From: Candidatus Latescibacterota bacterium
GTDB taxonomy: Bacteria > Latescibacterota > UBA2968 > UBA8231
Length of the DNA stretch: 46,143 nucleotides
Reading direction: 5' to 3'
NCBI GenBank assembly: GCA_007136405.1
Contig: SLHA01000139.1
Location: 1-46,143 of the forward strand
Part shown: positions 33,648 to 42,693 of the stretch, one piece after another
Layout: every line of letters begins with the position of its first letter
How positions within the stretch are numbered: the first letter of the stretch is position 1
Position numbers and translations under genes: made by a program
The notes under the pieces: model-generated
Seen by the model: the letters and a program-made list of their open reading frames with translations, nothing else
The model's database searches: none
Told to the model about the DNA's origin: nothing

Positions 33648-34520
33648 ATGGCTGCTGATACTCACTGCTCCATCTGTGGATCGCCAACCACCATCATCGG
33701 ATCTGTTCCTGGTGTGCTCGACCAGCGCCGGTTTGTTCTGCGCCACTGTGAAGCATGTCGTTTCTCGTTCGTAGAGAACCACCGAACGGATTACCGCAAC
33801 CTGTACGATCAAGACTATTACACGGGCAAAGGTGCCGATCCTCTGGTCCACTACATCGAGGAGATGGGCCATCCTGACAGGACTGTCCGCTATTATGAAT
33901 GGCAAGGCATCAGGACTGTGCAGCGGCATTTTTTCCCGGAGGGTTGCCGGTGGCTGGATTTCGGTTGCGGGCCGGGCGGCCTGGTGAAGCATGCCTCGGC
34001 TTCAGGGATGGATGTCACCGGTTTCGAAGAAGGCTGGGCAGCAGAGTACGGTAGGCAGCACGGTATCAGGATTATCGACGCCGAAGCTCTGGAGGAGCAC
34101 AGGGGATGGTATGACTTCGTCACGGCGATCGAGGTTCTGGAGCATATTCCCGAACCCCTCGGGGCTCTGCGGAAAATCCGCAGATCGATGCGACCTGGGG
34201 CTGTTTTGTTCCTCACCACAGGCAACGCCAGACCATGGAGGAGGGCTCTCCTGAAATGGAGTTACACGCAGTGTCCCGATGTGCATGTAGCCTTTTACGA
34301 ACCGGAAACGATGGAAAAATGCCTGTTGGCCAGCGGTTTCACACCGGGATACCTGCATTCTCACCCTGCCTACAACGATATCATCAAGTACAAGATTCTG
34401 AAGAATGTCGGTATCCAGCACCGACACAGAATCATCGATGCGCTGCCCTGGAAGCTGATTACGCGGATGGTAGACGGCCGCTACAAGGTGTCAGCCATGC
34501 CGTATGGTATCGCCGTATAG
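33648..34520 (+). CDS. SAM-dependent methyltransferase with N-terminal zinc ribbon
   Basis: 290 residues. The N-terminus has two CxxC pairs (HCSICGSP and LRHCEACRF), a zinc ribbon common in class I methyltransferases acting on sugars or lipids. The Rossmann part follows: motif I WLDFGCGPGGLVKHA, an acidic end of strand 2 in VTGFEE, and TAIEVLEHIPEPLGALRKI. The C-terminus carries a Lys/Arg/His-rich tail. The substrate is unknown; O-antigen or secondary-metabolite sugars are typical for this architecture. It begins one base after the FGE-like gene and is probably translated from the same message. Confidence 0.88.
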   Translation: MAADTHCSICGSPTTIIGSVPGVLDQRRFVLRHCEACRFSFVENHRTDYRNLYDQDYYTGKGADPLVHYIEEMGHPDRTVRYYEWQGIRTVQRHFFPEGCRWLDFGCGPGGLVKHASASGMDVTGFEEGWAAEYGRQHGIRIIDAEALEEHRGWYDFVTAIEVLEHIPEPLGALRKIRRSMRPGAVLFLTTGNARPWRRALLKWSYTQCPDVHVAFYEPETMEKCLLASGFTPGYLHSHPAYNDIIKYKILKNVGIQHRHRIIDALPWKLITRMVDGRYKVSAMPYGIAV

Positions 34521-34532
34521 GGTGCGCCAGGC

Positions 34533-34562
34533 CATACATCGAAACGCCATAGATCGAAATGC
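34533..34562. repeat. 15-bp direct duplication
   Basis: CATACATCGAAACGC is followed directly by CATAGATCGAAATGC, in the 118-base gap between the methyltransferase and the convergent CRTAC1-like gene. Confidence 0.65.
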
Positions 34563-34638
34563 CCGGGCTGGCGTGCGGGCGCTGCACCACAACCCCACAC
34601 ACCGATCGACGACAGGCCGTGGTGCGCTCTGGACCGGT

Positions 34639-36384
34639 TCAGCGGCTATCGCTGCCCGCCTGCTCCACCAGGATCACCTGCTGCCGGACAGGGATGGTAT
34701 GGATCCGGTCCACGTGGCCGCTGGGCCATTGCACCACCAGGCTGTCGACGATCGCAGCGGCGCCCAGACCGAAATGCAGCCGGCTGTCGTTCTGCGACAG
34801 ATAGCTGCTGCTGCTGCGGGCCTCGGCCAGCTCGATGCGATCGCCGGTGTATATCCGCACGCGCGTCCCCAGGCCATCGCGGTTGCTGCGGCTGCCGATG
34901 AGGCGCACTTGCAGCCAGGAGCCCGTATGGCCGCCGTCGTTGCGGTACAACTGGGCCGGCAGTCCGGAATTGCTGACCACCAGATCCAGATCCCCGTCAT
35001 TGTCGAAGTCGCCGGCCGCGGCGCCGCGGCTGGGAAAAACGTGGTGCAGTCCAACGGCCTGGGCTACATCGGTGAATCGCCATTGGCCGGATTCGTCCGG
35101 ACCCAGGTTGCGGAAGAGCAGATTCGGTTGCGCGTGGCTGGATGAACTGTCAAAGAGCTCTACATTGTCCAGCACGTGGCCGTTGGCGACGAACAGGTCC
35201 AGTAGACCGTTGTTTGCGTAGTCCATGAAGAGGGTACCCCAGGAGACGAAGGGCAGGCTGGGGATGGCCAGACCGGCGTTACGCGAGCGTTCGGTAAAAA
35301 ACCCGTCGCCATGGTTGACGTACAGGGCATTGGTTTCTCCCTGGTAGTCCGTCATGAACAGGTCCTGATCGCCATCCAGGTCGAAGTCACCGAAGTCCGC
35401 GCCCATGCCGGACTGGGTGCGCCCGAAGTAGTCGAAGGCAACACCGGCCTGCAGGCCGACCTCCCGGAACGTGCCGTCACCCTGATTGTGGAACAGGAAA
35501 TTGGGTGTCAAGTCGTTGGCGACGAAGATATCCACGAAACCGTCGTCGTCGAAGTCGCCACAGACCATGCCCATGCCCTTGCCCGAAGGATCGTACACGC
35601 CGGCGGCGCGGGTCACATCCGTAAAGGTGCCGTCGCCTTCGTTGCGGTAGAGCACATCGGCCTGTCCGGAAAAATTGTCCGGATGCGGGTAGCCCATGTG
35701 CATGGCCGCTTCCTGGCCCCTGGCCAGGTACGGACGCAGTTCCCGGTCTGCGTCCGCAAGGGAGTATTCAAGGTAATTGGCGACGTACAGGTCCAGCAGG
35801 CCGTTGTTTTCGTAATCCAGGAATGCACAGCCCACGCCCCAGCCCGGATCGCCCACCCCGGCAGCCTGGGTGATGTCGGTGAACGTGCCATCGCCATCGT
35901 TCAGGTACAGCGTGTTGGCGCCATAGTTGGTGATATACAGATCCGGGAAGCCGTTGTTGTTCAGGTCTCCGAAGGTGACACCCATGCCGTAGCCGGTGTC
36001 GGCCACGCCAGCCTGTAGCGCGACTTCCTCGAAACGTCCATCACCGAGGTTGCGGTACAGTTCATTGTGCGCCCGCGGCGCCGACAGGTCTGTGGTGTGC
36101 TGCCCGTTGACGAAATACAGATCCGGCCAGCCGTCTCCATCATAGTCCAGGAAGGCCACACCCGAACCCATGGTTTCGATGTAATAGCGCTTGGGCTCCG
36201 GTCCGCCGCCGCCGTGCACGTGCAGGAAACCGATGCCGGCATCAACCGTGGCATCGGTGAAATGCACCGATTCCGCGGCGAGGGCGCCGGGCGTGCGCAA
36301 GGCACCGGTTGGGTACCATAGCATCCATCCGGTGCAGAAGAGAAGGGCGCTAAGGCTGAATCGCGGTTGACGGACGCGTGTCAT
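34639..36384 (-). CDS. Exported FG-GAP/ASPIC-UnbV (CRTAC1-like) protein
   Basis: 581 residues with a signal peptide (MTRVRQPRFSLSALLFCTGW to about ALAAES). Seven calcium-binding FG-GAP/VCBS motifs can be counted, from FLDYDGDGWPDLYF and FGDLNNNGFPDLYI through FMDYANNGLLDLFV to AGDFDNDGDLDLVV, enough for a complete seven-bladed beta-propeller. The ASPIC/UnbV domain follows: NRDGLGTRVRIYTGDRIELA, LHFGLG and VVQWPSG. The protein acts outside the cytoplasm, probably in adhesion or binding. The ATG 36384 is preferred because the signal peptide starts there; the frame is open to 36795 across the divergent gene. It is divergent from the TPR lipoprotein, a pairing seen repeatedly in environmental phyla. 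Confidence 0.92.
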   Translation of the reverse strand: MTRVRQPRFSLSALLFCTGWMLWYPTGALRTPGALAAESVHFTDATVDAGIGFLHVHGGGGPEPKRYYIETMGSGVAFLDYDGDGWPDLYFVNGQHTTDLSAPRAHNELYRNLGDGRFEEVALQAGVADTGYGMGVTFGDLNNNGFPDLYITNYGANTLYLNDGDGTFTDITQAAGVGDPGWGVGCAFLDYENNGLLDLYVANYLEYSLADADRELRPYLARGQEAAMHMGYPHPDNFSGQADVLYRNEGDGTFTDVTRAAGVYDPSGKGMGMVCGDFDDDGFVDIFVANDLTPNFLFHNQGDGTFREVGLQAGVAFDYFGRTQSGMGADFGDFDLDGDQDLFMTDYQGETNALYVNHGDGFFTERSRNAGLAIPSLPFVSWGTLFMDYANNGLLDLFVANGHVLDNVELFDSSSSHAQPNLLFRNLGPDESGQWRFTDVAQAVGLHHVFPSRGAAAGDFDNDGDLDLVVSNSGLPAQLYRNDGGHTGSWLQVRLIGSRSNRDGLGTRVRIYTGDRIELAEARSSSSYLSQNDSRLHFGLGAAAIVDSLVVQWPSGHVDRIHTIPVRQQVILVEQAGSDSR

Positions 36385-36432
36385 GGCTTCGCCAGAATCA
36401 TCTATATCATCCTCAATGGCTTTGTACAGCCT

Positions 36433-36509
36433 GAACGGCGCAATACCGTCTTGAACGGCGCAATACCGTCTGAACGGCGCCACACCGCCGGATTGGCGCA
36501 ATAAAGATA
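36433..36509. repeat. 19-bp tandem repeat, four copies, at a promoter
   Basis: Units GAACGGCGCAATACCGTCT (twice, the first followed by one extra T), GAACGGCGCCACACCGCCG and the more decayed GATTGGCGCAATAAAGATA. The last unit supplies the presumed -35 element TTGGCG of the promoter for the TPR gene. The array occupies the divergent gap of 229 bases. Confidence 0.9.
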
Positions 36510-36522
36510 AGTGCAATATACT
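36493..36522 (+). promoter_or_regulatory. Candidate sigma-70 promoter for the TPR gene
   Basis: TTGGCG (36493-36498) and TATACT (36517-36522) are spaced by 18 bases, and a start site near 36530 would leave an 85-base leader. The -35 lies within the fourth unit of the 19-bp array. Confidence 0.4.
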
Positions 36523-36613
36523 AACATTATCCATCCCTGAGGGTCCAGTGTGTCTTCGGACGCTGGGGCCTTCGCCGGGGGCGTGAACCCGTAACCGACG
36601 GGCTGCAGCGAAG

Positions 36614-38170
36614 ATGGACGCCTCGGCATGTTGCCCTGATGGTCGCCAGACAGGCGCGTCGACGAATCCGGTCAAGCGGCTAGGCCTGGGCGCAATCGCC
36701 CTGTGCACGGCGCTGGTACTGGCCTGTGCCGGGCCTGAACCAGTGTCCAAGGCGGATCCTGCCCGACCGCCGCCCATGTCCTCTACCTCTGCCATCGACG
36801 CTTCCCGACGAATGGAGGCAGAGGCCTATTTCCGGCACGCTGTCGCCGAGCGCCAGGCCGGCCGGGCCGCGGCAGCCATCAGCGCCGCCCGCGCCGCGTT
36901 GAACCTGGAGCCCCGCCACCGGCCAGCCAGGAATCTGCTGATCGATCTGTACTTTGCCGGGGGACGGTTCGACGACATCGTCAAGCGGCTCGAACCAGAG
37001 ATAGAGACCGGTTCGGCGGATGGCGACACGTACCACCGCCTCGGTTCGGCCTACCTGGCTCTCGGGAGGCTGGAGGCCGCCGAAAACGCGCTGTTGCGGG
37101 CCATCGAACGGGAACCTGAACACCTCCAGGCGCACAACAACCTGGCCGCCCTGTACGCGCGCAGCAGCAATGTCGGTCAATCGATAGAAAGGCTCGAATG
37201 GGTGTTGCGGCTGGATTCCACTCTGGTCGTGGCGCTCGCCAACCTCAGCAAGGCCTATCTGGAGAACGGCCAGCACGATCAGGCCGAACGGCGGCTCCAG
37301 CAACTGCTCGAGCTTGAGCCCGGGCATGCTGGTGGGCTGTATTACTCCGCCGTACTGTGCAACGACCAGGGGCGGTATGACGACGCGGTGGCTTTTCTGC
37401 AGCGCCTTCCCGTACATATCCAGCGGCCGGCGGCCGTGCACCTCGAATTGGCCAGGGCGTACGAGGGGTTGAATCGTTCTGCTGAAGCCATCCAGCATCT
37501 CGAACGGGCCACGGAACTGGATCCCGCCTACACGGACGCGCTGTACCGACTGGGTCAGGTGCTGGCGCGCCAGGGCGACCGCGAAGGCTCCGGGGAGGTG
37601 CTGCGGACATTCCAGCTCTGGCAGCAACGTGCTCACGAGAATCCCCATCTGTGGCGGCAGATCACCTTCCACCGGGAGGCCCTGGCCACCAGTCAGGCCA
37701 GCGACTGGGCCCATTACGCTCTGGGACGCCTGTACGCCGGTCAAGGTTGGCACGACGCCGCTGTACGGGAGTACCGCGCTGCGGTGGCGTTCAATCCGGA
37801 CCACCTGAATGCGTGGCGCCAGTTGGGCCGGCTCAGTCTGCAGGCCCGGCAGGCCGACGACGCAGCCAGGGCCTATGAACACATCGTGGCCCTGGCGCCG
37901 GAGGATGCCAGTGCATGGAACAACCTGAGCGCGGCCTACCTGGCCAGCCAGCGCCTGGACGACGCTGAAAGGGCGCTGCACCGGGCCCTGGACATTGCGC
38001 CGGGGGCGGTTGGGCTGCATTATAATCTGGGCCTGCTGTATCACCAGCGGGGCGCGTTGCATGAGGCGCTGGCCGCCTATCGTCAGGCGCTGCATCTGCA
38101 ACCGCGGAACCCGCGGATACGTCAGGCTATCGACCGGCTCGAAGACGAACTGGCAGACCGGTTCGATTGA
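36614..38170 (+). CDS. TPR-repeat lipoprotein
   Basis: 518 residues. An N-terminal signal ends in CTALVLAC (lipobox), so it is predicted to be membrane-anchored. From about residue 70 to the end there are successive tetratricopeptide units of the form AxxxYxxxGxxxxAxxxLxxALxxxP; clear ones are YHRLGSAYLALGRLEAAENA, ANLSKAYLENGQHDQAERRL, NNLSAAYLASQRLDDAERAL and YNLGLLYHQRGALHEALAAY. At least eight repeats can be recognised, in two blocks separated by a less regular part around residues 310-370. TPRs mediate protein binding. The divergent CRTAC1-like propeller is the obvious candidate partner (inference). Confidence 0.9.
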   Translation: MDASACCPDGRQTGASTNPVKRLGLGAIALCTALVLACAGPEPVSKADPARPPPMSSTSAIDASRRMEAEAYFRHAVAERQAGRAAAAISAARAALNLEPRHRPARNLLIDLYFAGGRFDDIVKRLEPEIETGSADGDTYHRLGSAYLALGRLEAAENALLRAIEREPEHLQAHNNLAALYARSSNVGQSIERLEWVLRLDSTLVVALANLSKAYLENGQHDQAERRLQQLLELEPGHAGGLYYSAVLCNDQGRYDDAVAFLQRLPVHIQRPAAVHLELARAYEGLNRSAEAIQHLERATELDPAYTDALYRLGQVLARQGDREGSGEVLRTFQLWQQRAHENPHLWRQITFHREALATSQASDWAHYALGRLYAGQGWHDAAVREYRAAVAFNPDHLNAWRQLGRLSLQARQADDAARAYEHIVALAPEDASAWNNLSAAYLASQRLDDAERALHRALDIAPGAVGLHYNLGLLYHQRGALHEALAAYRQALHLQPRNPRIRQAIDRLEDELADRFD

Positions 38171-38339
38171 CGGCGCGTCCGGAAACCCATGCGGCATCCG
38201 GAGTGGCGATGCATGAGCGTGTACCGGGCATCGCCACGGACAGCCGGACTCGCACTGACATTCACTGCCCGGCCGATACCAACCGCTGTCGACAGCGAGC
38301 AACAGCTCCCACAAGCTCTCGGCCTGGCCGCCGACCACC

Positions 38340-39335
38340 ATGATCCCACCGGACCTTATGACCATACCGTCACAACCACGCGAGTGGCGTATCGGACTCG
38401 TCGGCTACGGCGAAGTCGGGCGCATACTGGCTGAGGATCTCGTCATTGCCGATGCTGCGGTCTCGGCGTGCGATATCAAACTCGGAACTCCGGAGGAGGC
38501 GCCGTTGCGGGCCCACGCGGATGCGTGGGGTGTAGTCCTGGTGACGTCCCATGCCGAACTGGCAGCCGGGTCGGATTGCATCATCTCGGCGGTGACCGCG
38601 GACCAGGCCGTGCCGGTGGCCAACGCCTGTGCGCCGGGGATCCAGCCGGGCGCATTCTTTCTGGATGTCAACTCCGCGTCGCCCGGCGCCAAGACCTGTG
38701 CCGCCGGTCATATCGACGGCGCCGGCGGTCGCTACGTGGAAGGTGCGATCATGACCTCGGTGCCGCCCTACCGCAGTCGCGTTCCACTGCTGCTCGGCGG
38801 ACCGTCGGCCGCGGCGCTGCTGCCGGCGTTGCAAGCGTTGGGGTTTCAGCCTTCGATCGCTTCCGCCACGCTCGGCGTGGCGGCCGCCACCAAGCTGTGC
38901 CGCAGCGTGATGATCAAGGGCCTGGAAGCCATGGTCGTCGAAGCCTTCACCGCGGCGCGCGCGCACGGCGTGGAAGACGCGGTGCTGGCCTCGCTGGCGG
39001 AGACCTTTCCCGGTATTGACTGGGAAAAACGGGGAGCGTATTTCTTCCAGCGCGTCGTAGAGCATGGCCGGCGTCGGGCCGAAGAGATGCGCGAGGCCGC
39101 GGCCACGGTAGGCGAAGCCGGCCTGGAGCCTGTATCGGCGGCCGGCGCCGCCGACCGCCTGGCCTGGATGGCCGATCTGGCCGCGGCCGGCGTGTTCGGC
39201 GAACGCGACACGGAGGCATTCGCGCGCCAATCAGACTGGCGCACGGAGGCGGATCGAATCCTGGCGCATCTGCGTACCGCCGGCAGCGCCAATCGTGGCG
39301 GCGGCGCGGGCGGCAATGGCGCACACGCGCCCTGA
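38340..39335 (+). CDS. NAD(P)-dependent dehydrogenase with DUF1932 domain
   Basis: 331 residues of the 6-phosphogluconate/3-hydroxyisobutyrate dehydrogenase-like group. The Rossmann start WRIGLVGYGEVGRILAEDL has the GxGxxG pattern, followed by DCIISAVTADQAV and DVNSASPGAKTCAAGHI, which is the substrate-binding signature. A conserved catalytic-type lysine is in ATLGVAAATKLCRSVMIKGL. The C-terminal helical part is DUF1932. Likely substrates are hydroxy acids or sugar acids, not deducible here. Starts at 38340 or 38358 are possible. The Ldh-type dehydrogenase follows after 35 bases, so the two probably work in one catabolic route. Confidence 0.86.
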   Translation: MIPPDLMTIPSQPREWRIGLVGYGEVGRILAEDLVIADAAVSACDIKLGTPEEAPLRAHADAWGVVLVTSHAELAAGSDCIISAVTADQAVPVANACAPGIQPGAFFLDVNSASPGAKTCAAGHIDGAGGRYVEGAIMTSVPPYRSRVPLLLGGPSAAALLPALQALGFQPSIASATLGVAAATKLCRSVMIKGLEAMVVEAFTAARAHGVEDAVLASLAETFPGIDWEKRGAYFFQRVVEHGRRRAEEMREAAATVGEAGLEPVSAAGAADRLAWMADLAAAGVFGERDTEAFARQSDWRTEADRILAHLRTAGSANRGGGAGGNGAHAP

Positions 39336-39370
39336 CGGGAGGCGCAGTACAACAAGAGAGACCAACCGTG

Positions 39371-40468
39371 ATGGGCACCTACGAAGTTCCCCCGAGCATC
39401 GCGGTCCGGGTGCTTCCGGACAAGCTGCGCGCCGTGACGGAAGCGGTCTTCCGGGCCTGCGACGTTCCCGCAGAAGCCGCGGCACGCGGCGCCGACGTGC
39501 TGGTGTACGCCGATCTGCGCGGCATCGACAGCCACGGCGTCTCCATCAAACTCCGCGACTACGTGAACAAGTATCGCAGCGGCGAGCTCAACCCGCGGCC
39601 GAAAATCGAGATCGTGCGTCAGACACCGGCCACTGCCGTCGTCGACGCGGATCGGGGCTTGGGCCTGATGGTCGCGTCGCAGGCGATGTCCATGGCCATG
39701 GACAAGGCGCGTCAGACTGGCGTCGGGGTGGTGTCGGTGCGCAACGCCGGCCACGTCGGGGCGTTGGGGTATTACGCGCGGATGGCGGCCTTGAACGACA
39801 TGATCGGCTGGACCATGGCGGTCAGCGCAGCGCCGAAGTCCATGCTTCCCACCTGGTGCGCCGAGCCGCTGTTGGGCACGAATCCCCTGGCATTCGCCGC
39901 TCCGGCCCACCACGAATCTCCCTTCGTGTTTGACGCGGCCATGGCCACGGTCGCCGGCAACAAGCTGGAGATCCTGCAGAAACTGGGCTTGCCTCTGCCC
40001 GGCGGCTGGGTGGCCAACCCCGACGGCACGCCGAACCTGACGGGGGGCGAATACCAGGACTTCGTCGTCGATTCCAAGCCCTACCAGTTGCCTCTGGGCA
40101 GCACCCGCGAAAGAGGCTCGCACAAGGGTTACGGTCTGGCATTGATGGTCGACATCCTCTCCTGCAACCTGTCGTTCGCACCGGGATGCGCGGCCCTGTC
40201 GGACCGGCGTGGCGGGCATTTTGTCGCTGCCTACGATATCGCCGCCTTCGGTGACGTGGAGGCGTTCAAGAACGACATGGACGCGAGCCTCCGGCGGCTA
40301 CGAGAAGCCCGGCCCATGCCCGGACAAGAGCGGGTTCTGTATGCCGGCTTACCGGAGAGCGAGATCGCCGCCGAACGCACCGCGAAAGGCATCCCGCTGC
40401 ATCCCGAGGTGGTGGACTGGTTTCGCACCTTCGGTGCCGAGCACGGACTCGGCCTGGAACTGAAATGA
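39371..40468 (+). CDS. Ldh family (YlbC-type) malate/L-lactate dehydrogenase
   Basis: 365 residues of the Ldh/ureidoglycolate/2,3-diketogulonate reductase family, NAD(P)-dependent enzymes with a non-Rossmann fold. Motifs: VLVYADLRGIDSHGVSIKLR with the catalytic His, VSVRNAGHVGALGYYARMAA, LLGTNPLAFAAPA, VFDAAMATVAGNKLE, and GSHKGYGLALMVDILS near the C-terminus. The product is some 2-hydroxy or 2-oxo acid; the paralogous subfamilies cannot be told apart by eye. A GTG three bases earlier (39368) is an alternative start. It forms a pair with the DUF1932 dehydrogenase. Confidence 0.92.
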   Translation: MGTYEVPPSIAVRVLPDKLRAVTEAVFRACDVPAEAAARGADVLVYADLRGIDSHGVSIKLRDYVNKYRSGELNPRPKIEIVRQTPATAVVDADRGLGLMVASQAMSMAMDKARQTGVGVVSVRNAGHVGALGYYARMAALNDMIGWTMAVSAAPKSMLPTWCAEPLLGTNPLAFAAPAHHESPFVFDAAMATVAGNKLEILQKLGLPLPGGWVANPDGTPNLTGGEYQDFVVDSKPYQLPLGSTRERGSHKGYGLALMVDILSCNLSFAPGCAALSDRRGGHFVAAYDIAAFGDVEAFKNDMDASLRRLREARPMPGQERVLYAGLPESEIAAERTAKGIPLHPEVVDWFRTFGAEHGLGLELK

Positions 40469-40599
40469 CGGTATGGGTTGGCGCTGCACTGGTGCATCAC
40501 GCGGCAGTGATGTCCTACCGCGAGTGCCCCCGGCGGCAGTGGCCGTCCGATGCCTGAATTTCCTGCGGACGCCCCTATCAGAAAAGTGATCATGGAAAA

Positions 40600-41757
40600 A
40601 TGTTTGTAATACGTCTGCGCGCCTCAGTGCCTTATGTGATTGCCGCGGTGATCGCCGCCAATGGGTTCTTGAATCTCGCCGCCGGGTTGGCCGAGATCTT
40701 CCATTTGAGTTTCTACCTGGAGATGGAACTGGACGAGGTTTCCCGGTATATCCAAACCAGCCCGAGCCTCAAGGTGGGCGGTTTCGTGTCGGTCGGCTTG
40801 GGAACGATGCTCATTGCCCTGGGCAAGGGGCTGGCCGAACGCCGGCGACGCGCCTGGTGGTGGACGGTGGGCGTGCTGGGAGCGCTGTTGATCAACCATC
40901 TGTTTCAAAGTCTGCCCTTGACGGCAACGTGGCTGTCGGTGCTGCTACTGGTCATGCTGCTGATTTTCCGCAGCGAATTCAACCGGTCGATAGAGCCGAG
41001 GAAATGGAGTTACGTGGAGTTGATCGCGGCGATTTCCGTGCTTTTCGCCCTCGCTTACGGGATCGTCGGCTCCTATCTGCTGCGCCATGAGTTCGACACG
41101 ATCGCAAGCTGGATCGATGCGGTCTATTTCACCATCGTCACCTACAGCACCCTGGGGTATGGAGATATCCTGCCGCTTACTCCCAACGCCAGAATCTTCA
41201 CCATCTCCATGGTGTTCATCGGCCTGAGTTCGTTCGTCACGGCTTTGACCGTGCTGCTGGGGCCGATGATCGAGAGACGCATGAAGGGGGTTTTTTCCGT
41301 GATGAGCAAATTCCAGAAGAGCGTCGATCACGTGGTGGTCTGCGGGTTCACCAATGTCACCGAGAGCATTGTCGACGAGTTGCGCGAACGTGGCATCCCG
41401 TTTCTGCTGATCGAAGAACGGGACCAGCTGGTTCTCCATCTCAAGAGCATGGGCTACGACGTCGTGGCCGGAGATCCGGCCGAAAAGGACGTGCTGGACC
41501 AGGCCAATGTGTGCGGCGCCGCGGCGTTGATCGCGGCTACGGACAGCGATGCAGCCAATACGCTCATTGCGCTTACCGCCCGCCAAATGCGCGACGAGCA
41601 TGAGGACTGCCGATTTCGCATTATCGTGCGCATCGAGGCGGAAGAGAATATCGCCAAGGTGCAGCGCATCGGCGTCGACGAGGTGATCTCTCCTTCGACG
41701 CTGGCAGGAAGACTGATGGCGACCAAAGCTGTCGGGGCCGACTCCCCGGCTGGTTGA
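40600..41757 (+). CDS. Potassium channel protein with RCK (TrkA-N) domain
   Basis: 385 residues. Two to three extra hydrophobic helices (residues about 8-125) precede a classical two-helix pore module. The pore loop and filter are in TIVTYSTLGYGDILPLTP (TLGYGD, 184-189, instead of the common TVGYGD). After helix 2 (FTISMVFIGLSSFVTALTVL) an RCK/TrkA-N domain starts near residue 243, VVVCGFTNVTESIVDEL, whose glycine-rich loop is altered from GxGxxG, so nucleotide binding may differ. The C-terminal TrkA-C part is missing or very short. It lies 99 bases before the MscS gene, suggesting joint control of turgor or membrane potential. Confidence 0.9.
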   Translation: MFVIRLRASVPYVIAAVIAANGFLNLAAGLAEIFHLSFYLEMELDEVSRYIQTSPSLKVGGFVSVGLGTMLIALGKGLAERRRRAWWWTVGVLGALLINHLFQSLPLTATWLSVLLLVMLLIFRSEFNRSIEPRKWSYVELIAAISVLFALAYGIVGSYLLRHEFDTIASWIDAVYFTIVTYSTLGYGDILPLTPNARIFTISMVFIGLSSFVTALTVLLGPMIERRMKGVFSVMSKFQKSVDHVVVCGFTNVTESIVDELRERGIPFLLIEERDQLVLHLKSMGYDVVAGDPAEKDVLDQANVCGAAALIAATDSDAANTLIALTARQMRDEHEDCRFRIIVRIEAEENIAKVQRIGVDEVISPSTLAGRLMATKAVGADSPAG

Positions 41758-41856
41758 TCGGCCTTGCGAGGCCATCGCTGCGCAGGATCATCCCGCGCTC
41801 GCACCTGAGGCCGTCATCGAGCCTACCCGTCAACCGTCTACCTGCTGAGGCCGCCT

Positions 41857-42690
41857 GTGGACATCATCGAGCAAGCCCTGGCGCAATACGGCCGCGATTT
41901 CGTTGTCTGGCTGATCGAGTTTATCCCCAATCTGGTCAAAGGGCTGGCGATCGCCGCACTTTCCTGGTATGCCGGGAAGGCGATCAAGCGCTTTGTCGCA
42001 AGCAGTTCTCATCGCCTGGGAGGCGACGACATCCTGTGGAGCTACCTGGGCACCGTGCTGCGCTACCTGGTAGTGGCCATCGGCTTCACCAGCGCCATGA
42101 AAAAGGCTGGCCTGCCGGTCGATGCGCTGCTGGCGACCTTCGGCATCAGCGGGGTGATCATCGGTCTGGGGGCCCGGGCCTCGATCGCCAATTATTTCGC
42201 CGGCATCATGATGTTGGCCGCCCGTCCCTTCAAACAAGGAGATCTGATCGAGTTCGGGCCGCCGCCGCAGATTGGCCGGGTGACCGAGGTGAAGATGACC
42301 TACACCGGTCTGGTGACCCTCGACAATGTGCGCATCATCGTTCCCAACTCGGTGATATGGCGCAACAAGATCGTCAATTTTACCTCGTTGCCGCAGCGCG
42401 CCATCCGTATTCCGATCGCCATTCCCTATGATATCGACGTCGACTGGGTGGAAGACCTGGCTCTGGATGTGCTTCAACGGCATCCGGCCGTACTCAACGA
42501 ACCGCCGCCCCGGTTCACTGTTGCCGACGTCACCGCCAACGACGTCAAGGCCCTGCTGGAAGCCTGGAGTCGGGTAGAGACCATGATGATTTTCGGCGAT
42601 GTGATCACCCAGATGCGCAAGGAATTTACCGCCGCCGGTCTGGCGGTTACCGTACCGGCCAAGGACATCGATCTGAAGCGGGAGGAATAA
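41857..42690 (+). CDS. MscS family mechanosensitive channel
   Basis: 277 residues, the normal size of small-conductance channels. It has an N-terminal membrane region, then the pore helix and beta domain: GISGVIIGLGARASIANYFA, GIMMLAARPFKQGDLIEF and VRIIVPNSVIWRNKIVNFT, all MscS signatures. The cytoplasmic C-terminal alpha/beta domain ends with VITQMRKEFTAAGLAVTVPA. It opens under osmotic downshock to release solutes. The start is GTG 41857. Its stop is separated by three bases from the next start, so the HTH/pseudo-ATPase must be on the same message. Confidence 0.94.
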   Translation: MDIIEQALAQYGRDFVVWLIEFIPNLVKGLAIAALSWYAGKAIKRFVASSSHRLGGDDILWSYLGTVLRYLVVAIGFTSAMKKAGLPVDALLATFGISGVIIGLGARASIANYFAGIMMLAARPFKQGDLIEFGPPPQIGRVTEVKMTYTGLVTLDNVRIIVPNSVIWRNKIVNFTSLPQRAIRIPIAIPYDIDVDWVEDLALDVLQRHPAVLNEPPPRFTVADVTANDVKALLEAWSRVETMMIFGDVITQMRKEFTAAGLAVTVPAKDIDLKREE

Positions 42691-42693
42691 CTC

